DNA of 21,495 bases. Source: CAZDKO01 sp964506075 [NCBI: uncultured bacterium]. GTDB lineage: Bacteria; CAZDME01; JAYEMH01. Below the pieces are notes generated by a model that was given only the letters and a program-made list of their open reading frames with translations, did not search any database and was not told where the DNA came from. Location of the stretch: NCBI GenBank assembly GCA_964506075.1, contig CAZDKO010000028.1:1-21495 (forward strand), read 5' to 3'. The translations under genes and the position numbers were made by a program. Within the stretch, counting starts at the first letter, position 1, and every line of letters starts with the position of its first letter. This document shows, one piece after another, positions 1-8,079 of the stretch.

Positions 1-2
1 GG

Positions 3-500
3 AATAAATTCCCTAACGCTGTATTAGTTCTAGCCGGAACGAAAAATATAATTGACTGGGGGGCAACGCAGCAAAAAGATATCGCTTATTTAATAGATTT
101 AATAAACACCCTGGATTTAAATAAAAATGTACTCATTGATATGTTTTCGCTTGCGGAGATGGCGCAGATTTATGGTGTCGCCCAGGTATGTTTTTATCCT
201 TCTTCCAGCGGAGAGCCTTTTGGTTTAACCATGCTGGAGGCTCTGGCTGTGGCTAAACCGATGATAATTACCAATTCAGGGGGTATGCCTGAAATTATTA
301 AAGACGGGATTAACGGATATGTGGTGCCGGTAAAAGATTTTGAAGCTTTAGCTTCCAGAACTATCCAGTTAATGGCTGACGAATCTTTAAGGAAACGTTT
401 GGGATATACCGGCCGGAAAATGGTTGAAGCTTATTATACCAAAGAGATAGTGACTAAAAACATTTTAGAGGTATATAAACGAGCGTTGGCTAAAGATTAA
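3..500 (+). CDS. GT4-family glycosyltransferase, C-terminal part (cut by window edge)
   Basis: The reading frame is open from base 3 to the TAA ending at 500, giving 165 visible residues; the start lies left of the window. An internal ATG at 141 would cut into the fold, so it is not the start. The visible part is the C-terminal Rossmann lobe of a GT-B retaining glycosyltransferase. It has the E-x7-E nucleotide-sugar motif (EPFGLTMLE), followed by a typical SGGMPEIIKDGINGYVVP segment and a closing helix. GT4 enzymes transfer a sugar from a nucleotide sugar to an acceptor in the cytoplasm. Lying 41 bases upstream of a trehalose-6-phosphate synthase, it may act in trehalose or glucan metabolism. 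Donor and acceptor cannot be read from this lobe. Confidence 0.9.
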   Translation, partial: NKFPNAVLVLAGTKNIIDWGATQQKDIAYLIDLINTLDLNKNVLIDMFSLAEMAQIYGVAQVCFYPSSSGEPFGLTMLEALAVAKPMIITNSGGMPEIIKDGINGYVVPVKDFEALASRTIQLMADESLRKRLGYTGRKMVEAYYTKEIVTKNILEVYKRALAKD

Positions 501-541
501 AATTTATATGACTACTACCAGACAGAAAAGGGGATGCCAAT

Positions 542-2020
542 ATGTGGACTAAAGAAAACCTTAAAGATTTAATAAGGGAAAGAATGGGTGATTATTTATT
601 TATCGTGGTTTCTAACCGGGAACCTTACACCCATATGTATAAAAAAGGGAAAATAGATTGTAAAAGAGGGCCGGGCGGGGTGGTTACGGCTTTAGATCCG
701 GTTATGCAAGCCTGCAAGGGGATATGGGTAGCTTATGGCCAGGGTGATGCGGACCGTAAAGTATGTGACAATAAAGGTAGAATTGAAGTTCCACCCGAGA
801 ACCCCAGTTATACTTTAAAACGGGTCTGGCTTTCCAAGGAAGAGGAAAACGGCTATTATTACGGTTTTTCAAACGAAGCCCTGTGGCCTTTATGCCATAT
901 GTCGTTTCAGCGTCCGATTTTTAGAAGAGAAGACTGGTATTATTATTCACGGGTTAATGAAAAATTTGCCGATGCTATTTTAGAAGAAGTAGGAGATAAA
1001 AAAGCTTTTGTCTGGATTCAGGATTATCATCTGACGTTACTGGCCCAGTATTTAAAAAATAAACTTCCGAACCAGTTGATTGTAGCTCAATTCTGGCATA
1101 TCCCCTGGCCCAATGCAGAAGCCTTTCAGATTTGTCCCGAAAAGCATCAAATTTTAGAGGGGCTTCTTGCCAACGACCTTCTGGGGTTTCATATCCGTTA
1201 TTTTTGTGACAATTTTTTTAATACTGTTGACAGGGAAATAGAGTGTAAAATCGACCGGGAAAAATTAGCCATAGTCCGCGGGGAACATGAAACCTTGGTC
1301 CGGCCGTATCCAATCAGTGTTGATTTTGAAGAGATTAGTGAGCTTACCCAGACTTCCGAAGTGATTGAGATGATGGAATCCTTTAAAGAAGAATATTCAT
1401 TATCACAATTTCGTTTGCTTATCGGGGTTGACCGGATAGATTATACCAAGGGTATTCCCGAACGTCTTCTGGCGCTGGATAGATTTTTAGAAAAACATCC
1501 GGAATTTAAAGAAAAAATTATTTTTATTCAGATGGGCGTGCTCAGCCGTATTCATCTTCCGGGATATAAAAACCTGAACGACCAAATCAATAAATTGGTT
1601 GAAGAAATTAACTGGAAACATTCTACCGACCAGTGGGCGCCGATTATTTTAATGAGGAGGCATCTTTCCAGAAAGGAATTACTGGCTCTTTATCGTTTAG
1701 CAGAAGTCTGTATTGTCAGTTCTGTTCATGACGGAATGAATTTAGTCGCCAAGGAATTTGTTTCCAGCCGTTCTGACGAGGACGGGATGCTGATTCTCAG
1801 CCAGTTTACCGGCTCAGCCAGGGAACTTACCGATGCAATTTTCATCAACCCCTATGACCCTGAGGCATTCAGCGACGGCATATTTCACGCCTTGAGTATG
1901 CCTGAGAAGGAACGGCAGGAACGAATGAAAAAGATGAGACAGGTGGTTCAGCAAAATAACATCTACCGCTGGGCGGGTAAAATTCTTTCGGATTTGTTAA
2001 AATTTGAATTTAAGGAGTGA
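542..2020 (+). CDS. otsA: GT20 trehalose-6-phosphate synthase-like enzyme (alpha,alpha-trehalose-phosphate synthase)
   Basis: The 492-residue protein belongs to family GT20, which joins a nucleotide-glucose donor to glucose-6-phosphate to give trehalose-6-phosphate. Visible landmarks are SNREPY (24-29), GPGGVVTALDP (43-53), a WIQDYHL core whose D161 matches catalytic D130 of E. coli OtsA, HIPWPNAEAF (186-195), GVDRIDYTKG with R298 and K303 (donor phosphate binding) and DGMNLVAKE (397-405). Length fits bacterial OtsA. The start is ATG 542, eight bases after AAAAGGGG. otsB lies two genes downstream, supporting trehalose. Two positions differ from classical OtsA: the usual WSG element near residue 66 reads AYGQGD, and the His before the catalytic Asp is Gln. 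Glucosylglycerol-phosphate synthase is a related alternative. Confidence 0.88.
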   Translation: MWTKENLKDLIRERMGDYLFIVVSNREPYTHMYKKGKIDCKRGPGGVVTALDPVMQACKGIWVAYGQGDADRKVCDNKGRIEVPPENPSYTLKRVWLSKEEENGYYYGFSNEALWPLCHMSFQRPIFRREDWYYYSRVNEKFADAILEEVGDKKAFVWIQDYHLTLLAQYLKNKLPNQLIVAQFWHIPWPNAEAFQICPEKHQILEGLLANDLLGFHIRYFCDNFFNTVDREIECKIDREKLAIVRGEHETLVRPYPISVDFEEISELTQTSEVIEMMESFKEEYSLSQFRLLIGVDRIDYTKGIPERLLALDRFLEKHPEFKEKIIFIQMGVLSRIHLPGYKNLNDQINKLVEEINWKHSTDQWAPIILMRRHLSRKELLALYRLAEVCIVSSVHDGMNLVAKEFVSSRSDEDGMLILSQFTGSARELTDAIFINPYDPEAFSDGIFHALSMPEKERQERMKKMRQVVQQNNIYRWAGKILSDLLKFEFKE

Positions 2021-2023
2021 AAA

Positions 2024-2491
2024 ATGAAAATAAAGGAAATTATGAACCGGGATATAATAAAGGTAAAACGTTCTACAAACCTTTCCGATTTAATCAAATT
2101 CTTTAAGAATTTTCACACTTTTCCTCTGGTGCCGGTAGTGGAAAACGGCAATCGTTTAGCCGGTGTTGTTTCCTTTAAAAATCTTATCGAGGTTTTTCAG
2201 CCGCAGGGACCGGAAATACTTAAAACAGTGCCGTTCATAGATGCACCGCAGGAAGATATTTTGAATGCCGATATTTCTCCGGAAATGGGTTTTTTAATTA
2301 TTGTTGATGATATTATGGAAACTGATTTTCTTAGTGTTCAGGAAGAAGAAAATATCGAAGATGCTTATAACTCTATGAAATTACATTCTCAAGAACAAAT
2401 CGCTGTTATTGACAGAGAGGGAAATCTTACCGGTATTATCGGGTTATTTGATATAATATTAGGAATTTTTAAAGATAAAGGCATCGTTTAA
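2024..2491 (+). CDS. Small protein with two CBS domains
   Basis: The 155-residue protein consists of a CBS pair and little else. The first CBS spans about residues 1-60 (IKEIMNRDIIKV at the start, LAGVVSFKNLIEVF at the end). The second spans about 95-150 (DIMETDFLSV, then LTGIIGLFDIILGIF). CBS pairs usually bind adenosine nucleotides and regulate a partner. No catalytic or membrane segment is seen. An AAGGAG sits ahead of ATG 2024, four bases after otsA, and the TAA stop overlaps the antiporter ATG (TAATG), implying coupled translation. A regulatory role for the antiporter is likely from this arrangement but not proven. Confidence 0.87.
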   Translation: MKIKEIMNRDIIKVKRSTNLSDLIKFFKNFHTFPLVPVVENGNRLAGVVSFKNLIEVFQPQGPEILKTVPFIDAPQEDILNADISPEMGFLIIVDDIMETDFLSVQEEENIEDAYNSMKLHSQEQIAVIDREGNLTGIIGLFDIILGIFKDKGIV

Positions 2492-3858
2492 TGAATATTA
2501 TTTTAATCCTGGCATTTATTCTACTGGCAGGTTTAATAGTTCCACAGCTAATTGATAGATTGAAGATAGTTCCCAGGAGATTCAGATTTAAAATTCCCGC
2601 CGTGACTGTCTGGCTTTTGATTGGAATTCTTATCGGCCGTTCCGTTTGTAATTTAATACCTGAAGACCTCGAAAAGGCTTCATTTTTCATCTCCAGTTTA
2701 GTGCTCGGTATAATTGCTTTCAGCCTGGGGCAGAATTTTACCAGGGACATGTTCAAAAAAATGGGTAAGGTGGTTATGTGGGTTTCTATTATGGGGGCCG
2801 TTGGCCCCTGGATACTGGTTACTTTAGGTTTAACGGTATTTTTAAAGACGCCGTTTTACATCTCTTTAATTTTCGGTGCTATTGCTACGGCTACAGCTCC
2901 AGCGGCGAGTATCGCCGTGGTCAGAGAAGCCAAAGCCAAAGGCTATTTTACCGATGTTTTATTAGGTGTGGTGGCTATTGATGATGCTTGGTGTTTAATT
3001 ATTTTTGCTTTGTCTTTAGCCGTATCTAAGGCTTTTCTTCAACACGTAGAGGTTATTAACGGGTTATTTATGGTAAAGGTTATTTTCTCTTCAGTATTGG
3101 AGATAGTCGGGGCTTTAATTTTAGGAGGGGTCGTTTCCATCATTTTCATAAAACTCTCCCGTTTTGCCCATACGCCAGCGGAACTTTTAACTTACACCTT
3201 GGGTTTAATTCTGTTGACCACGGGGCTGGCTATCTATTTAGGACTTTCGGTTTTATTAACCAATATGTGTCTTGGAGCGTTTCTGGTTAATATAGAGAAG
3301 GCCAGTTCTACCCCGTTAGAACAAACCACCGGGGAAATCAGCGGGACCTATCCGGAAGCAGGGGGCAGTTTAAAACCGCTCCGCCATAGGCAGCTTGCTC
3401 GTTTCATTAAAAGACTTTTTTCTACTAGGGGACAGAAAGAAGGTTCTCTCAAGGGATTTACTTTTTTAGAATCCTTGAGGATAGTTGAAACCCCCCTTTA
3501 TCTTATATTTTTTGTTTTAGCCGGGGCCAGTTTTGAATTGTATCTTTTACTGGGTTTAAGCTGGATGGGTTTAGTTTATATTTTTTTCCGGGCTGTGGGT
3601 AAAATTGGAGGAGCAACTTTAGGAGGGATATTGGGGCGAGGTAATAAAGAAATTACTCGTTTTATAGGCTGGGGGCTTCTTCCTCAAGCTGGAGTAGCGA
3701 TGGGGGCGGCTTTAATGGCTAAGTCGGTTCTCCCTTCTTTCTGGGGAGATACTATCAGTACAATTATTATTGCCAGCACTGTTTTTTATGAACTAATCGG
3801 ACCTGTTTTCACGCGCATAGCCCTGGAAAAAGCGGGAGATATCTCCTTATCAACGTAA
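2491..3858 (+). CDS. CPA2-type Na+(K+)/H+ antiporter
   Basis: The 455-residue polytopic membrane protein belongs to the sodium/hydrogen exchanger superfamily (PF00999 type). About a dozen hydrophobic segments are visible. Residues 132-140 (ATATAPAAS) resemble the unwound-helix region, and 162-167 (AIDDAW) carries the paired aspartates D164-D165 typical of electrogenic CPA2 exchangers such as NapA. RAVGKIGG (367-374) fits the late core helix with a basic residue. Between GAFLVN (262-267) and the ESLRIVETPLY helix (from 327) lies a polar, charged insert of about 60 residues, probably cytosolic. The gene starts inside the stop codon of the CBS gene. Ion specificity cannot be read; K+ or Na+ exchange during osmotic or pH stress would suit the trehalose context. 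Confidence 0.88.
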   Translation: MNIILILAFILLAGLIVPQLIDRLKIVPRRFRFKIPAVTVWLLIGILIGRSVCNLIPEDLEKASFFISSLVLGIIAFSLGQNFTRDMFKKMGKVVMWVSIMGAVGPWILVTLGLTVFLKTPFYISLIFGAIATATAPAASIAVVREAKAKGYFTDVLLGVVAIDDAWCLIIFALSLAVSKAFLQHVEVINGLFMVKVIFSSVLEIVGALILGGVVSIIFIKLSRFAHTPAELLTYTLGLILLTTGLAIYLGLSVLLTNMCLGAFLVNIEKASSTPLEQTTGEISGTYPEAGGSLKPLRHRQLARFIKRLFSTRGQKEGSLKGFTFLESLRIVETPLYLIFFVLAGASFELYLLLGLSWMGLVYIFFRAVGKIGGATLGGILGRGNKEITRFIGWGLLPQAGVAMGAALMAKSVLPSFWGDTISTIIIASTVFYELIGPVFTRIALEKAGDISLST

Positions 3859-3942
3859 CTCCGGAAACAAAGGGTAACCGTTCCTTAATAATGGGTAACG
3901 GCTGAGTAGTAACCACTAACGTCTATTGATTAACGATTAATT

Positions 3943-4740
3943 ATGAAAAATCTTTTCCATCACTGGCGTAAGATAGAGAAACTGCTGGACTCAAACAAGC
4001 ATGTTTTACTGGCTTTTGACTATGACGGAACTTTAACGCCGATTGTAAAAAAGCCGGAACTGGCTAAATTATCCCCGTCAATGAAAAATTTATTAAGGGA
4101 CATATCTCTTAATCCCTTTTTTAGCCTGGCGGTTATAAGCGGGCGGCCATTAAAAGAAATAGAAAAGATGGTTGGTTTAAAGAAAGTTATTTATGCCGGT
4201 AATCACGGGTTAGAAATAAAAGGACCGGAGGTTAATTTCGTTGACCCCACCGCCCAAAAAGCTCAACCTTTAATGAAAAATCTTTATAAACTTCTATCCG
4301 GAAAGTTGCGTTCTGTAAAAGGCGCCCTGGTGGAAAATAAAGGCTTAAGTTTAAGCGTCCATTTCCGTTTGGTAAAAGATAAAAAAGATTTGCAAAAGTT
4401 AGATAAACTATTCTATAATATCATCTCACCGTTAGAACGCAGAAGGAAAATAAAAGTTACTTTTGGCAAAAAGGTTTATGAGATTCGTCCCCCGGTAGCG
4501 TGGGATAAAGGAAAATGTTTGAGCCGCCTTTTAATAGAAGAATCCCGGAAGGGAGAGTCTCCTTTTCCGGTGGTTTTCGGAGATGACCGGACAGATGAAG
4601 ATATGTTCCGGGTAATAAGGAAAAAGGGGGTATCTGTTTTTATCGGTCCCCCCGGCAGGTCATCTTCAGCCCGGTATTATATAAATAATGTTTCTGAACT
4701 GAAAGAAATTTTAAAAAGGATAGAAAGAAAATATGCCTAA
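3943..4740 (+). CDS. otsB: Trehalose-6-phosphate phosphatase (HAD superfamily)
   Basis: The 265-residue cytosolic HAD phosphatase removes phosphate from trehalose-6-phosphate to give trehalose. HAD motif I is FDYDGTLTPI (25-34), with nucleophile D26 and general acid D28. Motif II is ISGRP (65-69), NHGLEI follows at 87-92, motif III is K189 in AWDKGK, and motif IV is GDDRTDED (213-220). The capping region lies between motifs II and III. Length matches bacterial OtsB. No clear Shine-Dalgarno precedes ATG 3943; the preceding bases are AT-rich. The gene follows an 84-base spacer after the antiporter and overlaps the next gene by 8 bases. With the GT20 gene it forms a complete OtsA-OtsB route. Confidence 0.92.
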   Translation: MKNLFHHWRKIEKLLDSNKHVLLAFDYDGTLTPIVKKPELAKLSPSMKNLLRDISLNPFFSLAVISGRPLKEIEKMVGLKKVIYAGNHGLEIKGPEVNFVDPTAQKAQPLMKNLYKLLSGKLRSVKGALVENKGLSLSVHFRLVKDKKDLQKLDKLFYNIISPLERRRKIKVTFGKKVYEIRPPVAWDKGKCLSRLLIEESRKGESPFPVVFGDDRTDEDMFRVIRKKGVSVFIGPPGRSSSARYYINNVSELKEILKRIERKYA

Positions 4741-5392
4741 GATAGAACCGTTTAAATTTTCTACCCGGCTGCATTTTTCCGAGTTGACCGGCCGAAAGGC
4801 GATTAACCTGGAAGAGTTACTCAAGCATTTAAAACAGGTTATCGGCTCTTCCATTTATCATCACACCCACCGTTTTTTGCAGATTCACCAGTCTCTTTCC
4901 CCGGAACCGCCGAATGATTTTGCTTACTGGGTGACCGAGTTTCTGGGTGAGGTGGAATTAGGCGAGAAATTGGCGAGTATAGACATTGTTCAGTTTTTTT
5001 TAATTCGTTCCCTGAGAATGAAAATAATTGAAACGATAGAGAATTATATCAGAGAACACCCCCGGGCCCGGCAAAAATTTGTCAATCCCGGGCAGGAATT
5101 CCATTTTCTGGAATCAAAAAGTTTTGTTTTGCCCACCCCCTATGTTGCTTACAACTTAAAGCAGTTTGCGGAAATTCTCCAGAAAATCACCATTAACTCT
5201 ATTTATTTCCATGTTTTTGAAGCCCGGTTAAGACTCCGGAAAAAGAGAAATGATTTTTCCCGCTGGATAAGATTTTGTCTCGGGGATAAAGAATTAGCCG
5301 ATAAAATAGACCGTCTTGACCCTTATAACCGGACCATGGAGGATTTAAGACAGATTTTAGTTAAATTGGTTAAAGAAAGGATTGCCCGATAA
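4733..5392 (+). CDS. DUF5752-type protein of unknown function, internally duplicated
   Basis: The 219-residue protein has no signal peptide or membrane segment and no catalytic motif that I recognise. It resembles the DUF5752 family, which I recall near trehalose and glycosyltransferase genes. Two halves can be aligned by eye. In half 1, NLEELL (25-30) is followed by SIYHHT (40-45), NDFAYW (61-66) and LGEVELGEKLASID (71-84). In half 2, NLKQFA (141-146) is followed by SIYFHV (156-161), NDFSRW (173-178) and LGDKELADKIDRLD (183-196). A tandem duplication of a helical unit is the simplest reading. The start overlaps the end of otsB by 8 bases and the stop is two bases from the TreT-like gene, so the product is probably made with both. 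A scaffold or regulator is possible. Confidence 0.8.
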   Translation: MPKIEPFKFSTRLHFSELTGRKAINLEELLKHLKQVIGSSIYHHTHRFLQIHQSLSPEPPNDFAYWVTEFLGEVELGEKLASIDIVQFFLIRSLRMKIIETIENYIREHPRARQKFVNPGQEFHFLESKSFVLPTPYVAYNLKQFAEILQKITINSIYFHVFEARLRLRKKRNDFSRWIRFCLGDKELADKIDRLDPYNRTMEDLRQILVKLVKERIAR

Positions 5393-5394
5393 TT

Positions 5395-6609
5395 ATGTTA
5401 AGGATAGATGATTATATCCCGGTGGTGGGAGAACCTATCATTGAGGAATTGAAACTTTTAGCCCGGAGACTTCAGGGTAAGAGTATCCAGAATATAAATT
5501 CTACTTTTATCGGCGGAGGAGTGGCAGAAATTTTAAACCGGATGATTCCTCTTTTAAGAGAATTAGGCATAGATGCGCACTGGGATGTAATAAAAGGCAG
5601 CGAGGAATTTTTCCAGGTGACCAAAAAATTTCATAACGCCCTTCATGGCAAGCCCCAGATTTTAGAAAACCGCGATTTTGAAATTTTCCAGGAAGTCAGC
5701 CGGCAGAATATTGCCGAGATGAACATTTCCGGTGATATCATTTTTATTCATGACCCGCAACCCATTGCCTTGATAAAGAAAAGAAATAACAACCACTGGA
5801 TCTGGCGGTGTCATATAGATATTTCCAATCCTAACCGGAAAGTATGGAGATTCTTAAGCCGGTTCGTTTCCCAGTATGATGCTTCAGTTTTTTCCGCTCC
5901 GGCTTTTGCGCAGCGGTTAAGTATCCGTCAATGTTTAATTTCGCCTTCTATCGACCCTTTAAGTGATAAAAATAAACTCTTACCCGGGGAAACGATAGAT
6001 AAGGTTCTGGAAAAATACGGTATCAATCGAGATAAACCGATTATCACGCAGATTTCCCGCTTTGATTATTTAAAAGACCCACTCGGCGTAATAGAGGCTT
6101 ACCGGTTGGTTAAGAAATATAATGATTGTCAGCTCATTCTAGCCGGGGGGACGGCTACAGACGATCCGGAATCAAATGAGGTTTTGGCTCTGGTTCAGGA
6201 TAAAGCCGCCAAAGATCCGGATATTCATATTTTACTGATTCCTCCAGGTAGTGATCTGGAAATCAACGCTTTGCAGCGGGCCTCAGATGTTATCATCCAG
6301 AAATCTATCAGGGAGGGCTTTGGTCTGACCGTTACTGAAGCTTTGTGGAAAGCTAAACCGGTAGTGGCTTCTGGTGTCGGCGGTATCCCGCTTCAGATAA
6401 CCCATAAGTATTCAGGCCATATCTGCCATTCAGTTGAGGGAGCTGCTCTGGGTATAAAGTTATTTTTGAATAGCCCTGATTACGCTAAAAGACTGGGAGA
6501 AAACGGCCGGAGACATATCCAGCAGAATTTCCTGTTGACCAGGCATCTGCGTGATTACATGTTACTGTTCCTTTCGTTATACCACCCCGAATACGTGGTT
6601 TATTTATAA
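5395..6609 (+). CDS. treT: TreT-like trehalose synthase (GT4 glycosyltransferase)
   Basis: The 404-residue GT-B enzyme resembles trehalose glycosyltransferring synthase, which reversibly makes trehalose from nucleotide-glucose and free glucose. Family-like signatures are INSTFIGGGVAEIL (34-47), with the glycine loop near the acceptor site, HDPQP (119-123) and WRCHIDISNP (137-146). The donor lobe has QISRFDYLKDPLG (219-231) with R222 and K227, and the E-x7-E motif EGFGLTVTE (E307 and E315). Length matches TreT, about 410 residues. A weak AAAGGA lies upstream of ATG 5395. It ends the trehalose block; 149 non-coding bases follow. A different GT4 activity cannot be excluded, but the signatures and the otsA/otsB neighbours fit TreT well. 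Confidence 0.83.
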   Translation: MLRIDDYIPVVGEPIIEELKLLARRLQGKSIQNINSTFIGGGVAEILNRMIPLLRELGIDAHWDVIKGSEEFFQVTKKFHNALHGKPQILENRDFEIFQEVSRQNIAEMNISGDIIFIHDPQPIALIKKRNNNHWIWRCHIDISNPNRKVWRFLSRFVSQYDASVFSAPAFAQRLSIRQCLISPSIDPLSDKNKLLPGETIDKVLEKYGINRDKPIITQISRFDYLKDPLGVIEAYRLVKKYNDCQLILAGGTATDDPESNEVLALVQDKAAKDPDIHILLIPPGSDLEINALQRASDVIIQKSIREGFGLTVTEALWKAKPVVASGVGGIPLQITHKYSGHICHSVEGAALGIKLFLNSPDYAKRLGENGRRHIQQNFLLTRHLRDYMLLFLSLYHPEYVVYL

Positions 6610-6668
6610 ATGTGAGGCGGATGTAAATTAAACGGACGAGAGAAGCGGCCATCTAAAAATAAAAAAAC

Positions 6669-6697
6669 TTGCTATATGTATCTTTTCAAAATAGAAT
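6669..6697 (+). promoter_or_regulatory. Putative sigma70 promoter for the GH57/two-component block
   Basis: A -35-like TTGCTA (6669-6674) and a -10-like TAGAAT (6692-6697) are separated by exactly 17 bases, in the 149-base gap before the first GH57 gene. The match is 4/6 and 5/6 to consensus. The gap is AT-rich and holds no other supported feature. Confidence 0.5.
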
Positions 6698-6758
6698 ACA
6701 CGGCGTTTATTAAACAAATTTTTTCAATAACTTTACCAAGAGTATTAAAGGAGCAAAA

Positions 6759-8066
6759 ATGATATACTGGGTCCCTTTCCTGCATTTTTACCAGCCGCCA
6801 GTTCAGTATCACGCCGTCCTAAAGAAAATATGCAATGAATCTTACCGGCCCCTCCTTAAGATGTTTTTGGAACATCCCAAAGCAAAAGTAACCATAAATA
6901 TTTGCGGGGTTCTGACCGAATTGCTGAACGACCACGGTGCGGAAGACATTTTAGATGATATAAAAGAGCTCGCTCTGAATAAACAGCTTGAATTCGTCGA
7001 TTCAGCCAAATACCACGCGATACTGCCTCTCCTTCCTTCAAGAGAAATGCGCCGGCAGATAAAACTGAATCAAAAAACCAATCAGTTTTTCTTTAAAGAT
7101 ATATATAAACCGCGCGGTTTTTTCCCTCCAGAAATGTGTTACTCTGCCGACGTGGCGAAAGTTGTCCAATCTATGGAGTATGAATGGATATTAATAAGCG
7201 GCATAGCCGATACAGACAAGTGGCCGGTAGATTTTATTTCGGAGATTTCCTGCGGTTCTTCGTTTTTAAAAGTGTTTTACCGGGATGATATTTTAAGCAA
7301 TAAGATAAGTTTCCATAACCTGGACAGCAAAAATTTCATAAAAGAGATGGTTAATCTTTCAAAGAACAAAAAAGACACCTACATTATAACCGCCATGGAT
7401 GCCGAAACCTTCGGGCATCATATAGAGGACTGGGAAAAATTATTTCTGGCCGAGGTTTATGAAACGATAGATATCATTGAAAAAATTTACCGCCAGCATA
7501 AGGTTAAACGGGAAATCTCTCTTTCCAAGACTTTTAATAAAATATTTGCCGACTTAAAAGATATCCCGCATATTGAAGTTTTGACTATAAGCGAACTTTT
7601 GGAAAAATTTCCTTCGCGCAAATCGAAACCGCCGATTCCATCTTCCTGGAGCACCACCAAAGAAGACATCGCCAAAAAAAATTATTTTCCTCTCTGGAAA
7701 AACATAAAGAACCCCATTCATGATTTACAGTGGGACCACCTTAATATATGTTTTAAATTAGTTGAGCAGGCAGTGAATGTTAAAGGCAGTGATGGATCAA
7801 GCGGCCGTTTTGCCATGCTGGCCAGGAATCTTTTAGACCGGGCTGTTTACAGCTGCCAATTCTGGTGGGCTAATAAAGAGCAAGGTAAATGGGATATTAA
7901 TTTAATAAATAAAGGATTAATGTTACAGGAGGAAGCGCTTTTTAATGCCCATAAGGCGGTTAATCTTTCGTCAGCCGGAGAGGACAAAAAGAAAGATTTT
8001 TATCACAACGTATTGGCGGCCAGAGATATAGCCAATAAAATCAGGGATTTAATCATAGCTCAATAA
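6759..8066 (+). CDS. GH57-family protein, short form, specificity unknown
   Basis: The 435-residue cytosolic protein has the GH57 barrel motifs in order. Region 1 is HFYQPP (9-14). A region-2-like AKYHAILPLLP lies at 83-93. GFFPPEMCYS (120-129) carries the likely nucleophile E125, and MDAETFGHH (213-221) carries the likely acid/base D214. GH57 enzymes act on alpha-glucans as amylases, glucanotransferases, branching enzymes or galactosidases. This one is much shorter than the 4-alpha-glucanotransferase beside it and has no DUF1926-type C-terminal domain. Its last part is helical (DHLNICFKLVEQAV, RFAMLARNLLDRAV, CQFWWA). ATG 6759 follows AAAGGAG. It begins the block behind the 6669 promoter. 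Alpha-amylase or debranching activity is possible; the substrate is not determined. Confidence 0.85.
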   Translation: MIYWVPFLHFYQPPVQYHAVLKKICNESYRPLLKMFLEHPKAKVTINICGVLTELLNDHGAEDILDDIKELALNKQLEFVDSAKYHAILPLLPSREMRRQIKLNQKTNQFFFKDIYKPRGFFPPEMCYSADVAKVVQSMEYEWILISGIADTDKWPVDFISEISCGSSFLKVFYRDDILSNKISFHNLDSKNFIKEMVNLSKNKKDTYIITAMDAETFGHHIEDWEKLFLAEVYETIDIIEKIYRQHKVKREISLSKTFNKIFADLKDIPHIEVLTISELLEKFPSRKSKPPIPSSWSTTKEDIAKKNYFPLWKNIKNPIHDLQWDHLNICFKLVEQAVNVKGSDGSSGRFAMLARNLLDRAVYSCQFWWANKEQGKWDINLINKGLMLQEEALFNAHKAVNLSSAGEDKKKDFYHNVLAARDIANKIRDLIIAQ

Positions 8067-8079
8067 TTTAATAAAGATT

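Noticed and set aside
2469-2756. 95-codon open frame on the - strand over the antiporter start
   Set aside because: It is a shadow of the antiporter gene; its composition reflects the hydrophobic coding strand.
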